Notes under the pieces: generated by a model
Databases searched by the model: none
Told to the model about the DNA's origin: nothing
What the model saw: only the letters and a program-made list of their open reading frames with translations
Program-made: the position numbers and the translations under genes
In this document: in pieces, positions 23,002 to 34,131 of the stretch
Layout: each line of letters begins with the position of its first letter
Numbering within the stretch: the first letter of the stretch is position 1
Origin: Strigamia acuminata
Taxonomy: Eukaryota > Arthropoda > Chilopoda > Geophilomorpha > Linotaeniidae
DNA: 64,000 nt
Direction of reading: 5' to 3'
NCBI GenBank assembly: GCA_949358305.1
Contig: OX442316.1
Location: 13,392,001-13,456,000, forward strand

Positions 23002-26000
23002 CTACAAAAAAAAAATAAAATAAAATAGGTAAGTTAAAAGGATTAAAAAGGATGAATTGACTTCTCGTGTCACACAACTTTTCACTTTTCAACTAAAACT
23101 TCGGCCATTGGGGGTGGCGAAACGAGAAAAGCGAAATGTGTAAACAAAATTCTCGCATTCATTGAGCATAAATTATTCCATGGAAAAATTAAATTAAAAA
23201 AAAAAAGAAGTAAAATAATAAAAGATAAAAATAATGTATCTTGGGAATAGGCCGAGCGACAAGTGAGGCGCAGCAAGCACCAATCAAAACGAACGTATTC
23301 ATTAGCATCAAGAAAGAGAGTGACCTCACATTGCACGGCTTCACTGCATGTCAGATGAGGAGGAGGCTGCTGAGCATCTCTAATCAGCAAGAGGGACGCC
23401 TCACCATGCACATTGTTCACCCCCCTCTGGCTTCAAAGGACGCTCCCATTATACACGACAGGGTACCGGAGAGGAAAGAGAAAGGGAAAAATTTTGCACT
23501 CCCAACGCAACGCAAACATATGATAATGAGTTTAAAATAAATGTGCAAATGTAAAATATCGTTGGAGAGGAGAGGAAAGGAAAACGTTACTGTCGCTGCA
23601 CCTGTTCTCCGGTCCCGCACTTAAACATTATTATCATAAGAATAGACAGGCTGACATGCATGCCGTGCTTCAATTCCACTAATTTATTCAAATTGAAAGG
23701 AATAATTTAACTACAATAAATCAATACAAAAAGAGTTTTTATTTCTATTTTTTTTTTTTTTTAAATTTTGTTTTTATTTTGATTTCATTTTCGCACTTTT
23801 TGTGTATTCCTCCTACCATCCAAAAAAAAAATTAATCTAGCATCGCAAATTGCGTAATTTATTATTTCTATACAAAAATAAAATTATAATAACTCGGAAT
23901 TATTATATAAATTAATTTTTACATAATTATTAAATTAAAAGTTTGCGTTTATTTAAAAATAACATTTTAATACGCGACAATAACAAACAAAATAAATAAA
24001 ACCACAAATTCTACTTATTGAAATCAATTTCTAAAATAAAATAAATTTTAAAAATGATTTTATTATTATTTTTTTTTCTTACTTATTTTTATTTTATTTT
24101 TTTAGATTTTAAAATTGAAAACGTCTCGATGCAACAAACAGTAGTAGCCTATTGATTTTTTGGAGCACTTGCTCTCACTTTCTATACAGTAAATTGCTGC
24201 CCTGAAAATATCACACGGGGGTGCAAGGATGCCTCGCTTCACTGGTGTTTTGGCTCGGAATAATTCAAGCTAATGCCTGAAAGGGATTGGCTTGTGAGGG
24301 ACTCCTCTACCAATTTTATGCTAATAGATACGAGTAGAGACAGCGCAAGAAGCAACGCACCAATATTACTAACGTCGTCCCCCTTATCATTAAAGCATGT
24401 AATTACGAGCACCCTCTCGGTCTCGCTGCTCTTTCCCAGGATCTAGTCCTAATGCCAACGTATAAATAATCTTGACATTTTCCAATTAAAATTTATGACC
24501 TCGTTGTGTCCGATTCTAAGGAGTGCGCGGTATAATTTTATTCTCCCGACTGACACATGATCGTATAAATATGTAAGCAGTTGACTGGACACATTCATAC
24601 ATTAAATTGAAATTTCAAATTTCTCAGACTTGTTACTCGATTATTTGTTTATGCTAATCATTTCGAACCTTCGAGCGACTTTAATTGGTAATTTTTTTAC
24701 ACTCACACTCTTTTCGATATCAACATAATCCAATCGCACGAACTTTTGACATAAATTAGTTCATTAGTGGCAAAAGGTATTAAGCTACCGGTATACGTGT
24801 TTTGCATCGGGCTTAGGAACCCAATTTACGGTCGAGCGTCAATCATTAATCTAGATCACCATTTTGGTACGAATAATCAAATGTTAGATGGTGATTAAGT
24901 GAACTTCTACGTATGTTTGTCTCATGTGTGAACATGTATTTTGAAATTGGGTTTTATTTATGAATTAAAATTAATTAATTAATGGATTTCATGAATAGAT
25001 ATTAGAAATTTCATGTTTAAATACAGGCTAGAATAAATTAATATATTTTATTAAATGAAATGAGGTTTTTTTTTGGTTGTTTCTCTGTTTTTTTTTCCTT
25101 TCATTTTCAGTTGTAATAAATGCAATTTCTTGCGCAATTCTTTTGTAAACATGAGTGAATTGCAAACTCAACAGTCCAGCATTCTGGCCAATCGATTTTA
25201 TCTCAAAAGAGGCTGCAAGGATGAAAAGAAGGTTGCGATGGCATCAAAATCAAAACCTATCCATCTCAATTTTTTTTTAAAATTGAAAATAAAATTTAAA
25301 AAATATAAAATAAAATAAAACATATAAAAACATAATAATTAAAAAATATTAATAATCACTATCATTTCGACATCAATAATTAAAATAATTGCCATACTTA
25401 TTTTAATTGTCAATTATTTAGTGCCGTAATCAAATCACAAGTATTTTAAAAAATATCTTTTTATAAATTTAATTAAAATTGTCCAGTATTTCCTATACAA
25501 ATTCAATTGAAATTCATGGTCGACGTCGACCTTCAACATCTTAATATCCTCATGTGCATTGTAAATCGTATTTACTATCTCTTTATCATCGAGATATAAA
25601 TTATGCAAATAGTCAAAACAAGTAGCACATGGCCAAACCAAAATATAACGTTATATTATGCAAGTTATTTCAATTCAGTGTCAAAACTATATGTAGATAA
25701 AAGAGTAGAAAAGGCGCGAGTAGAGGTGAATCAATAAATACACAACACACCTCTCGGTGCGTTTAGGTATCGAATGCGAGAAAAAAGGCAAAAGTTGGCC
25801 AAATAAACCCATGCACATACATACACCCGTTTTCGTCCCGATTGCATGTATTTTTTATATTTGCACATTTGTGATCGCTTCATTTTATATTAATCAAACT
25901 GGTTTGAGAAACGTTATTTATAAATTATGATAATTACCTTTTTTGATCAGTTGGCGCGTAGTTGTGATGAACGGCTTTTGCGAGCGGACCGACAATATCG

Positions 26001-26754
26001 GATGCGAAACAAATCACCAAGTTAGCTCCAGCGTCGACAGAAAATGCCAACTGCATCAACGCCAAAAATGCCCAATAACATGCAACATAACAAAGCACAT
26101 GTCGAATAAATTATGATAATTTACGCCTACTTCATCATAGTAATTATCGCTAAATACGAATAGCGAGTTGCATATTTTAGACAAACTCCTCCAATTGAAT
26201 AATGTATGAATTGATGATGTAAATTTGGGGGTTATTCAGGCACTCATTTCTCAAGCTGCATTCAAAATGGTTGATTTTTACAAAAGAATAAAGTAGTCGA
26301 TAAATGTCCGTTTGGAATTTTTGTTTTGACATTTTACGACAGTTGTGCAAATTTAATTCAGAATTTTTTTAATTTTTCTTTTTTTTTTTAAGTGATGGAA
26401 GATTGTTTTTCCTCGTGTTTTTATTTGTCCTTTGATATATATAAGTAAAGCTGTATTATCGGAGGCTTGACGAACCACGCCTTTCAGGGTAGTTGTAAAA
26501 CCCGAATAGACTTAAAGAAGTGTTTCAAGGGCATTTAGAACCGCTCTGACAGCGGATAAATAAAGCAAAAGTTATTTAACTTGATTTTAAATAATTATTA
26601 AATCAACATATTTTACAAAAAATAAAGTTTTAAATTTTAATGTAATTTCATTAATTCGTTGATTCAAGCGCTCTGATACAAAACGAATTGTTCGTTTTAA
26701 CTAAAACCTGAAATTGCAGCTGATCAAGATCGTGGGTATCATATCAGAGGCGTG
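23002..26754. other. Upstream region of the POU6-class gene and promoter region of VPS41
   Basis: No conserved coding sequence. It includes an exon-like block at 25938-26050 (minus strand, donor AAAAAG/GTAATT) and a hairpin-rich block at 26461-26557, both discussed as findings. Most of 23.0-25.9 kb is AT-rich with long A and T runs and holds nothing I can name. Confidence 0.5.
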
Positions 26755-29253
26755 ATGGAAGAAAAATCAGTAACTGAGACTTTCGACGACACGATGGTAA
26801 TAATAATAAAAAACATATACGACCAAAATCCTTCTTGAATTATTCAATTTTTAGGAAACCGAAACATCGGCCATAAGTGGTGTTCTATCTGATGACGAAG
26901 AAGAGGTAGATTAAATTCATACAAATCAACGTGCAATCGTCCGTTTTAAGCCGTCTGTATTTTATTTTATTAGGATGCAGAACCTAAATTAAAATACCAA
27001 CGTTTGGGAAATGATGTTGCTAAAATATTGCAAAAAGATGCTGCAAGTTACATCACTGTGCATCCAAAGGTATTCCCGAAGCAAAACTGAATGTCAAATC
27101 CATTTGACCATTTCTAATCCCTTTTTCTTTTAGTTTTTTATTCTCGGGACTCATTGGGGTAATATCAGCATCCTAGATCATCTTGGTAACATTGCATTAA
27201 ACAAAAAAATAGAAACAGTACGCACGTGTACAAAAAAAATTGAAAATTTTAATTCATAAAATCTAATTCCGTCTTCAGCACACTGTGTCAGTAAATCAAT
27301 TGACAATGGACGAAAGAGGAGAATATTTTGCCAGTTGTTCTGATGACGAGGTAATATAACGTTAAAACAATTTAAAATTGTAATTAATTTTCACTCACCC
27401 TCCTTACAGATTAAAATCCAAGGGTTTTATTCGTCGGATCTCAACTACCGATGTAGTTCGGATCGACCTGTCAAAGCAATCGCGATCGATCCTAATTTTT
27501 ACAAAGCTGGAAGTGGTCGACGGTTCATCACTGGTGGCGAAAAAGTAATGTGTAACATGTTATTTTTGAAAAAAATAATAATATAAAGCTTGAATTTAGC
27601 TCGTAATATACGAAAAAGCGTTTTTTGCACGGTTAAAGTCGCGGGTTTTGTACGAAGGTGACGGAATGATTCGTAACATTAAATGGGCCGGGCAATTCGT
27701 GGCTTGGGCAAGTAACGATGTAAGTAAGGAATTTATTTGTAAATTTTAAGTTGCTAAAAATTTTCATTTCTTATCCAGGGTGTACGAATCTACGACATGG
27801 AAACTGACAAAGCTATCGCGCTTATTAAGAGAGATCACAGTGCCCAGTAATGTTCAGTTTACACAATTCAGTTTTAGACTTTAAAATTTATCTCTTACTA
27901 GTTTACGGGCCGAATTATACAGATGTAGCTTGTTTTGGAAGAATAACGTTACGCTTCTAATTGGATGGGCAGATACGGTGAAAATATGCGTCATTAGAAC
28001 GACCAGGCCGGATGAAACGAGGGATTTACCCGTGCCGTTCGTTGAAATTGGTTACATTTTACCCGTTTAATTTAAAAATATTCAAATAAAATTATATATA
28101 TAAATTAATTTACAGTAAATTCCTTCACCACACAGTTTTATGTGTGCGGAATCGCTCCTTACGAAGACAATTTGGTTGTTCTTTGCTGCAATAAAGAAGA
28201 GGAATTAGAGGTAAATAGTGGCATAATTTTTTAACAATTAAAAAATGTGTTTTAAGTTATAAAATGTATTTAAAGCACCAATATTTTGGGGATTATTATA
28301 AGGTAGATGTTTAGAATTGCTGTTTGCACTTTTTTAAAAGCGTTTAATTCATATATATCACATTTATATATTTCTTTTTGTTTTTAGATGAAAAAATCAT
28401 CGGATTACCGACCTCAATTTTGTGTAATTGAACCGAACGTTGACGATTACTCCATTGTGTGCATCGATATGCTTTCAATTCGGGGCTACGAGGAATATCG
28501 TTGCAACGATTACCAGTTGGAATATCTGCAAGAAGACAATTCATTTTACATCATCAGTCCTAAAGATATTATAGTAGCTAAACCCCGAGACGAGGATGAT
28601 CACGTGGCATGGTTAATTGAACATAAGAAATTCGAGGCAAGAGTTAGAGGATTTAAATATTATTTAAGTTTGTAATTTTTTTTTTTTTAAACAGAGAGCA
28701 ATGTCAGCGGTAAAAGAGAACGAAAAAACCTTGAAAAAACATTCGTTGGTCGAAGTGGGACGCTCGTACTTGGATCACCTACTTTGTTTGGGAAAATATG
28801 AAGCTGCGGCAACTTTGTGCGTCGAGATTTTGGGCACAAATAAACAACTATGGGAAGAAGAAGTGTTTAAATTTGCCCAAATAAATCAGCTGCAAGTAAT
28901 AGCAAAATACCTTCCTCACGAAACTGTCCAACTCGAACCTACAATCTACGAAATGGTGTTGAATGAATTTCTCCAACACGATTACGAAGTAACAAATTGC
29001 GTTGACGTCTAATAATAACATTGTATCCAATTTACGCTATCGCACAGGGGTTCCAGAAAATCATTAAGCAATGGCCGTTTAAATTGTACAACATTCCTAT
29101 AATAATCGCTGCAGTTTTGGATAAACTGGCTTACGATCCCAACAGTCGAATCTTGTTGCAATCTTTGGGAGATTTATACATGTTTTCAGAGAAATTTGAC
29201 AAAGCTTTCACTATATATTTGAAGTAAGAACAAGTTTCAAAGAAATATGTAAA

Positions 29254-29306
<53 letters not shown>

Positions 29307-30640
29307 TCAGGTTGGGTTTGCCCGAGTCGTTTGATTTGATCACTGAACACAAACTGTTTAAACTGTCAGCCGATCATTTAGATATGTTGATGCTCTTGGA
29401 CAAGGATAAAGCCATGAAATTGTGCCTAGATAATATCGAACAAATCCCGATCGATTTAGTCGTCAAACGACTCAGTAAGAAAAAGGATTTGTTGTGCTAC
29501 GTAAGTAAAAATACTGTAACCGAGTGATAATGAATTAATTAATTAACCATGAATTGACACTTTTAAGTATTTAGACCGGTTGTTCGCCAAGGATAACAAA
29601 TTGGGCGGTCAGTGGCACGGATTATTAGTCAGTCTGTACGCCGAACACGACCCGGTTAAATTGCTGTCTTTCTTAAAAAGCAGCAATTACTATCCGCTGC
29701 AAGAAGCTTTGGAAGTTTGTCGCCAATACTCGCGGATTAACGAACAAGTTTTCTTATTGGGTATTGGAATCGTCGCTAGATATTTACAATTTGTGGTAAA
29801 TTCATTTCTTTTTTTAAAAAGGTCGGATTGGAAATTCGAAGCAGGCGTTGCGATTAATTACCGATAAACTGAACGATATAAACGGAGCTATCGAGTTTTG
29901 CAAGGAATACGACGATAAAGAGCTGTGGGATGACCTCATAACGTACTCCTTAGACAAACCGGAATTCATTAAGGTTTTACTCAACAATATTGGAACTCAC
30001 GTGGATCCAATCGTTTTCATCCAGCGAATTGATGACAAATTGGAAATTCCAGGATTGAGAGATGCATTGGTTAATATCCTGCACGACTATAATTTACAAG
30101 TAAACGGAGATTGATTAATTAGAAAAGGGAAAATTTACCGTAATTTTTTTTTTTTTTAGATGTCATTACGAGAAGGTTGTAAGAGAATTTTAGTGTCGGA
30201 TTGGTTCAGTTTACAAGAGAGACTAAATAAACAACAGAAAAAAGGAATTGCTGTTTACGGTAGATTAATTTCGCTATTTTCAATACGAAGTCTGTTGTGA
30301 ATAAATTCTTTTTGTGTAGATGATTATATTTGTCACGCTTGCCATGGAAAGATTATTGTTAAAGGTCGTTGACGTATAATTTCTGATCGTTGTACGGCGG
30401 TATAATGTTATTTTTTTGCAGATATTCGTCAAACATCAAATGTGTTCATTTTTTACTGCAAACACATGTACCATGAAAACTGTTTACCAGATATTACTAC
30501 GGTAATTATTAAGTTTTTATGAGTTTGTTTGGGAAAATAAATAAACTAATTTCACTTTATTTCTCAAATAGGATACTTGCATGACGTGTAGTTCTCAGAA
30601 ACGAGGCCCAGGCTCAAATTCAGTTTTTCATTCAAATTAA
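26755..30640 (+). CDS. Vps41: VPS41 (light), HOPS complex subunit
   Basis: Twenty coding exons: 26755-26796, 26855-26905, 26974-27069, 27134-27217, 27279-27350, 27410-27544, 27600-27719, 27779-27846, 27902-28050, 28116-28210, 28388-28636, 28695-28988, 29048-29223, 29311-29500, 29568-29760, 29822-30099, 30160-30259, 30320-30364, 30422-30501 and 30572-30640. Total 861 residues, close to vertebrate VPS41 (about 854). Order: acidic N-terminus, WD40-like propeller (~40-330), helical TPR/clathrin-heavy-chain-repeat region (~350-780, including ELWDDLI and NNIGTHVDPI), then a C-terminal RING-H2 finger (CHAC, CKHMYHENC, CMTC). It tethers late endosomes, autophagosomes and AP-3 vesicles to lysosomes; the fly gene is light. 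Exon 11 probably ends with a GC donor (GAG/GCAAGA). AATAAA overlaps the stop at 30639-30644 and recurs at 30661. Confidence 0.96.
29257..29307 (+). repeat. (TTA)n microsatellite in VPS41 intron 13
   Basis: About 17 uninterrupted TTA/ATT triplets fill most of the intron between exons 13 and 14 and run almost up to the acceptor AG at 29309-29310. Confidence 0.95.
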
Positions 30641-30688
30641 TAAAAGCTCACAAGTACAAAAATAAAAGATAAACTTGTTGTTTTGGAA

Positions 30689-32690
30689 TTATTTAAAAAC
30701 GTTGAAATATTCCTTCGCATATTCGATTACGTCCCGCGGCGTGTGGATTAACACAGACTGCATGAAATCGGCTAAAAGGGCTTGTAAATCGGGGTTACAT
30801 TGCACGTACGAATTGTATTCAGCAAACAAGTTTTGCTAAAAATTGTAAAAAGTTCAATTTTTATAAAATAAAAAAATAAATAAATAAAAATTGATGATGC
30901 ATTTTTTAAAAATAATCACTTTTCTGCTTTCATATTTGGACCACAATTCTAAATCATTTTTCCAAATAAGTTCTTTTTTTTTCCTGGCAGCAACATCCTT
31001 AACTGAATAAGTGCCCGCCTTATTAGGTATTTCTCGATTTGTGTTACGATAAACTTAAAGATTCCATCACTTACTCGCTTTTTGGTATAACAGAAGATCC
31101 AACATTCGATACACAACTGGAAAACCAATCGGAAATTGACTTAAAATGCGTCTGTTATAAAAAAAAAAATTAGTTAGAATAATTAATTTAATTTGTGTAC
31201 GCAAATTAGTATCTCGTACCCTGCTTTGTTGAAATAAATATGATCCTCGAATATTTGCATCTCCGAATAATGAATTTCCCTTTTGAGTCCAAAAATATTC
31301 ATTACATTTCCACACACAACTTGCCTAGTCGTCGGTAAATGTTTCTAATAAAATGCAAAGTTTTGCTTATTTCGCGCTTCGATAATGCCTTACTATAACT
31401 AAATATTGTACAAAATAAATCGGGCATAGTTCACACTCGGTTGTTAAAGTGTCAAATTTATATTCTTCATCCGCTTTCGATACCAAAATGAATAATCGCT
31501 GCACTAAAATACTCGAAGCTAGAAATAAAAATGTAAAGAAAAAAATTAAAATTTTATAATTACTTTAATATCGATAACCCCAAACACACCGTCCGACACA
31601 AAATTTTCCATTTCCGCTTGGGTGAATAGTTTGCTTTCTTTTTTGACCTTCTAAAAAATTAAAATTAAAAATTTAAAGAAAGCAATGAAGTTTGTATAGT
31701 TAGAAGTTAGTATAGTTACTTACACTGTTATGCGACTCCGTTCGATTTAATTCAAATCCGTCACTCGTTTTAATAAGTTCGAGCTGGTTATTCGTCAATT
31801 CGTCGCTCTCCTGAATGAACTCGTGGTGTTGGTAACTAATAGTTTGTAAACTTGGAACCAATACACGCGAGACTGTCTTCATACCACAAGCAACGTCTTG
31901 TACTACTCCGTTACTTTCTAACTGCAAAAAAATAATAACATCAACAAAAACTAAAGCAAAATTACCCACCAAAACTTACGTGCAATTCAATGACTTGCTC
32001 ATTATCAATTTGCAATGTCTTTGTCGTCAATTCCAATTGTCCAATCTCTTCGCCACTTTTTGACATCATAATCAAATGCTCGGAAAAAGTCAAAAATTTC
32101 ATTAAATTTCTACTAGCATCCGACAAAACTTTCAACTCGTTAATTTGATAAATTGTTTCTTCCACGAACACTGGGCCTTTAAGCCTTTCGTAATAATTAA
32201 TCGCTCCAACATATTCACTTTCTTCACTAAAACTATCGGTGTTGTGAGCATTCAATTCATATATAGTGAAAAAACAAGGCAAAGACACGTCCTCTTCGCT
32301 CAACCACGACAATCTGATTCTGCTCGTTTTTGGACCGTACAACTTGCAAAAATTTGTTGCAATCACGTATTCATCGGGAAATGTAAAACAATCCGTTTCG
32401 TGCGGGTTCAAGCAATAGTTGGATTCGTAATAAAACAGAATTTCACTCGCATCGTCGACCAAATCCTCTTCTTCCCCACTTTCTTCTGGCTGAGGAAGGT
32501 CAAAAAATACGCCTTGCTGCGATTCCGATTGCGTTTGTAAAGATTGCTCGATTCCGCTCGCCTCACTCGGGGTGACATCGTCCACGTCGGTTAGTCGGGT
32601 TTTTAAGGTTGAAGATTTGGACGTACTGGCTACGACAACCTTTTTGGTTTTCGTAACTTTGCGACGAGAAGGCGTGCTTACCTTGGGCAT
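30689..32690 (-). CDS. CATIP-like protein (ciliogenesis-associated TTC17-interacting protein family)
   Basis: Eight coding exons: 32690-31980, 31921-31724, 31650-31590, 31518-31394, 31344-31220, ~31151-31075, 31002-30920 and 30835-30689, giving about 508 residues with consistent phases. The N-terminal ~90 residues are Ser/Thr/Lys-rich, then acidic. The conserved core includes FSEHLIMMSKSGEEIGQLEL, a VFGLKRE-like segment (IFGLKREIHYSE) and a C-terminal helix pair (LLADFMQ, PRDVIEYAKEYF) resembling a dimerisation/docking RIIa-type fold. In vertebrates CATIP promotes actin polymerisation during cilium formation; in insects a role in sperm or ciliated neurons is inference. The identity rests on remembered family motifs, hence moderate confidence. 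The exon 6 end and exon 7 start (31075/31002) are the least certain junctions. It converges with VPS41, with only 48 bases between stop codons. Confidence 0.7.
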
Positions 32691-33018
32691 GCTGCGAAGC
32701 TCAGGATTAAATTTAAGAAATTTGATTTTAGCCCTCTCCCGCGCTTCCGCCCTTTCGTTCTTGCTCGTTGCTTATTGGTTTGATATTATTGGTTGGGTGT
32801 GGGAAACTCCGACGAAAACTCCCCAAAGTTTCATCATTAGAATTTTAAACATAATTTTGTTTTAATTTCCATTTTAAATCAGTATTGTTTAATTTTATAA
32901 ATAACGAGAAAAGAAAATGGTTATTGTGTTTTAAAATTTTTTAAAGGTAATAAGTCCGCTGCGTGACTGCTTTGGTATCAGTTCAGTTTCGGTGAATGTT
33001 TCGAGTTCCGATGTCAAA
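32691..33018. promoter_or_regulatory. Divergent promoter region between CATIP-like gene and SNF8
   Basis: The 328 bases between the two start codons must hold both 5' leaders and promoters. No TATA box is placed convincingly; a cccgcgcttccgcc-rich stretch near 32736-32750 is the least AT-rich part. Confidence 0.55.
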
Positions 33019-34131
33019 ATGAATCGCCGAGCGGGTGTTGGTGCGATACAAAAGAAAAATTTGGCACAGGTTTGTAAATACAATCGCTATTGTACGATCG
33101 TTATTATTTGTTCCGTCTTCCTATCGGATTACAGGCAAAATACAAAGACAAGGGCAATGAATTGGCCGAAGATCAATTACAACAAGTAAAAACATGCAAT
33201 CTTATATTCAATTACAATTACAAAATTTTTGTTTAGATGTCCAAACAGTTAGAAATATTTCGGGACAATCTTAGCGATTTTGCCGGTAAATACAAAAATG
33301 AAATCCGGAAAAGTCCTCAATTTCGACGCCAATTTCAGGATATGTGCGCCGCTATTGGAGTGGATCCCTTGGCTTGTCAGTATAAAACTCGGTGCAATAT
33401 ATCGGATAAATATTCAAAGATTACATTTGAACAGCTGGCAAAGGCTTCTGGTCAGAAATGTTGGGAGTAGGTGACTTTTACTACGAATTAGGGGTTCAAA
33501 TTATAGAAGTTTGTTTGGCAACGAGCCATCGCAATGGAGGAATAATTTATCTAGACGAACTAAGAGAACGATTGATCGCATCTTCTGGAAAATCAAAACA
33601 AGACATCGGCAGGTATTATCACGTCAAAAATACTCTAGAATTGTGTTTATACCGGTAATTACAAATTATTATTTTTTCTTAGTGACGACTTGCTTCGTGC
33701 CATTAGAAAACTTAAAATACTTGGAAATGGTTTTACCGTTATCCCGATGAATGGGCGTTATTTGATCCAATCAGTGCCGGGAGAATTAAGTATGGATCAC
33801 ACAACAATTTTGCAATCTGCTGAAGTGAGTTTTCCTAAAGAAGATCTTGTGATGGAAATAATAGTAATTTATTTTATTTATAAGGAAACAGGATACGTGT
33901 CTTTATCGAGTATTAAGAAATTGCTTTCTTGGGAAGATGATCGCATTCTAAGAGCTTTGGTATTGAATGTTTGTTTTGTTTAGTGTTTATTTAATTTTTT
34001 CTTTTTGATTATTTTTTTTGTAGGATTATTTGGTGAAGGAAGGGTTAGCTTGGATCGACGATCAAGCACCGCGAGAGCGTCTTTTTTGGTTTCCGGCTTT
34101 GTTGTCAGTTGAAACGAGCAATAAAGGTTGA
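33019..34131 (+). CDS. Snf8: SNF8 / VPS22, ESCRT-II subunit (EAP30 family)
   Basis: Seven coding exons: 33019-33069, 33135-33185, 33237-33375, 33435-33612, 33683-33824, 33885-33959 and 34024-34131. Total 247 residues, versus about 258 in human. The N-terminus ([10 protein letters not shown]) and a following coiled-coil (~20-60) are typical. The hallmark [20 protein letters not shown] spans the exon 3/4 junction and fixes that short intron. Two winged-helix domains fill the C-terminal half ([16 protein letters not shown], then [11 protein letters not shown]). It is part of the Y-shaped ESCRT-II complex that links ESCRT-I to ESCRT-III when ubiquitinated receptors are sorted into multivesicular bodies. 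It shares a divergent promoter region with the CATIP-like gene. Confidence 0.96.

Noticed and set aside
29257-29307. Short regular repeats as a possible CRISPR-like array
   Set aside because: Simple TTA microsatellite in a eukaryotic intron.
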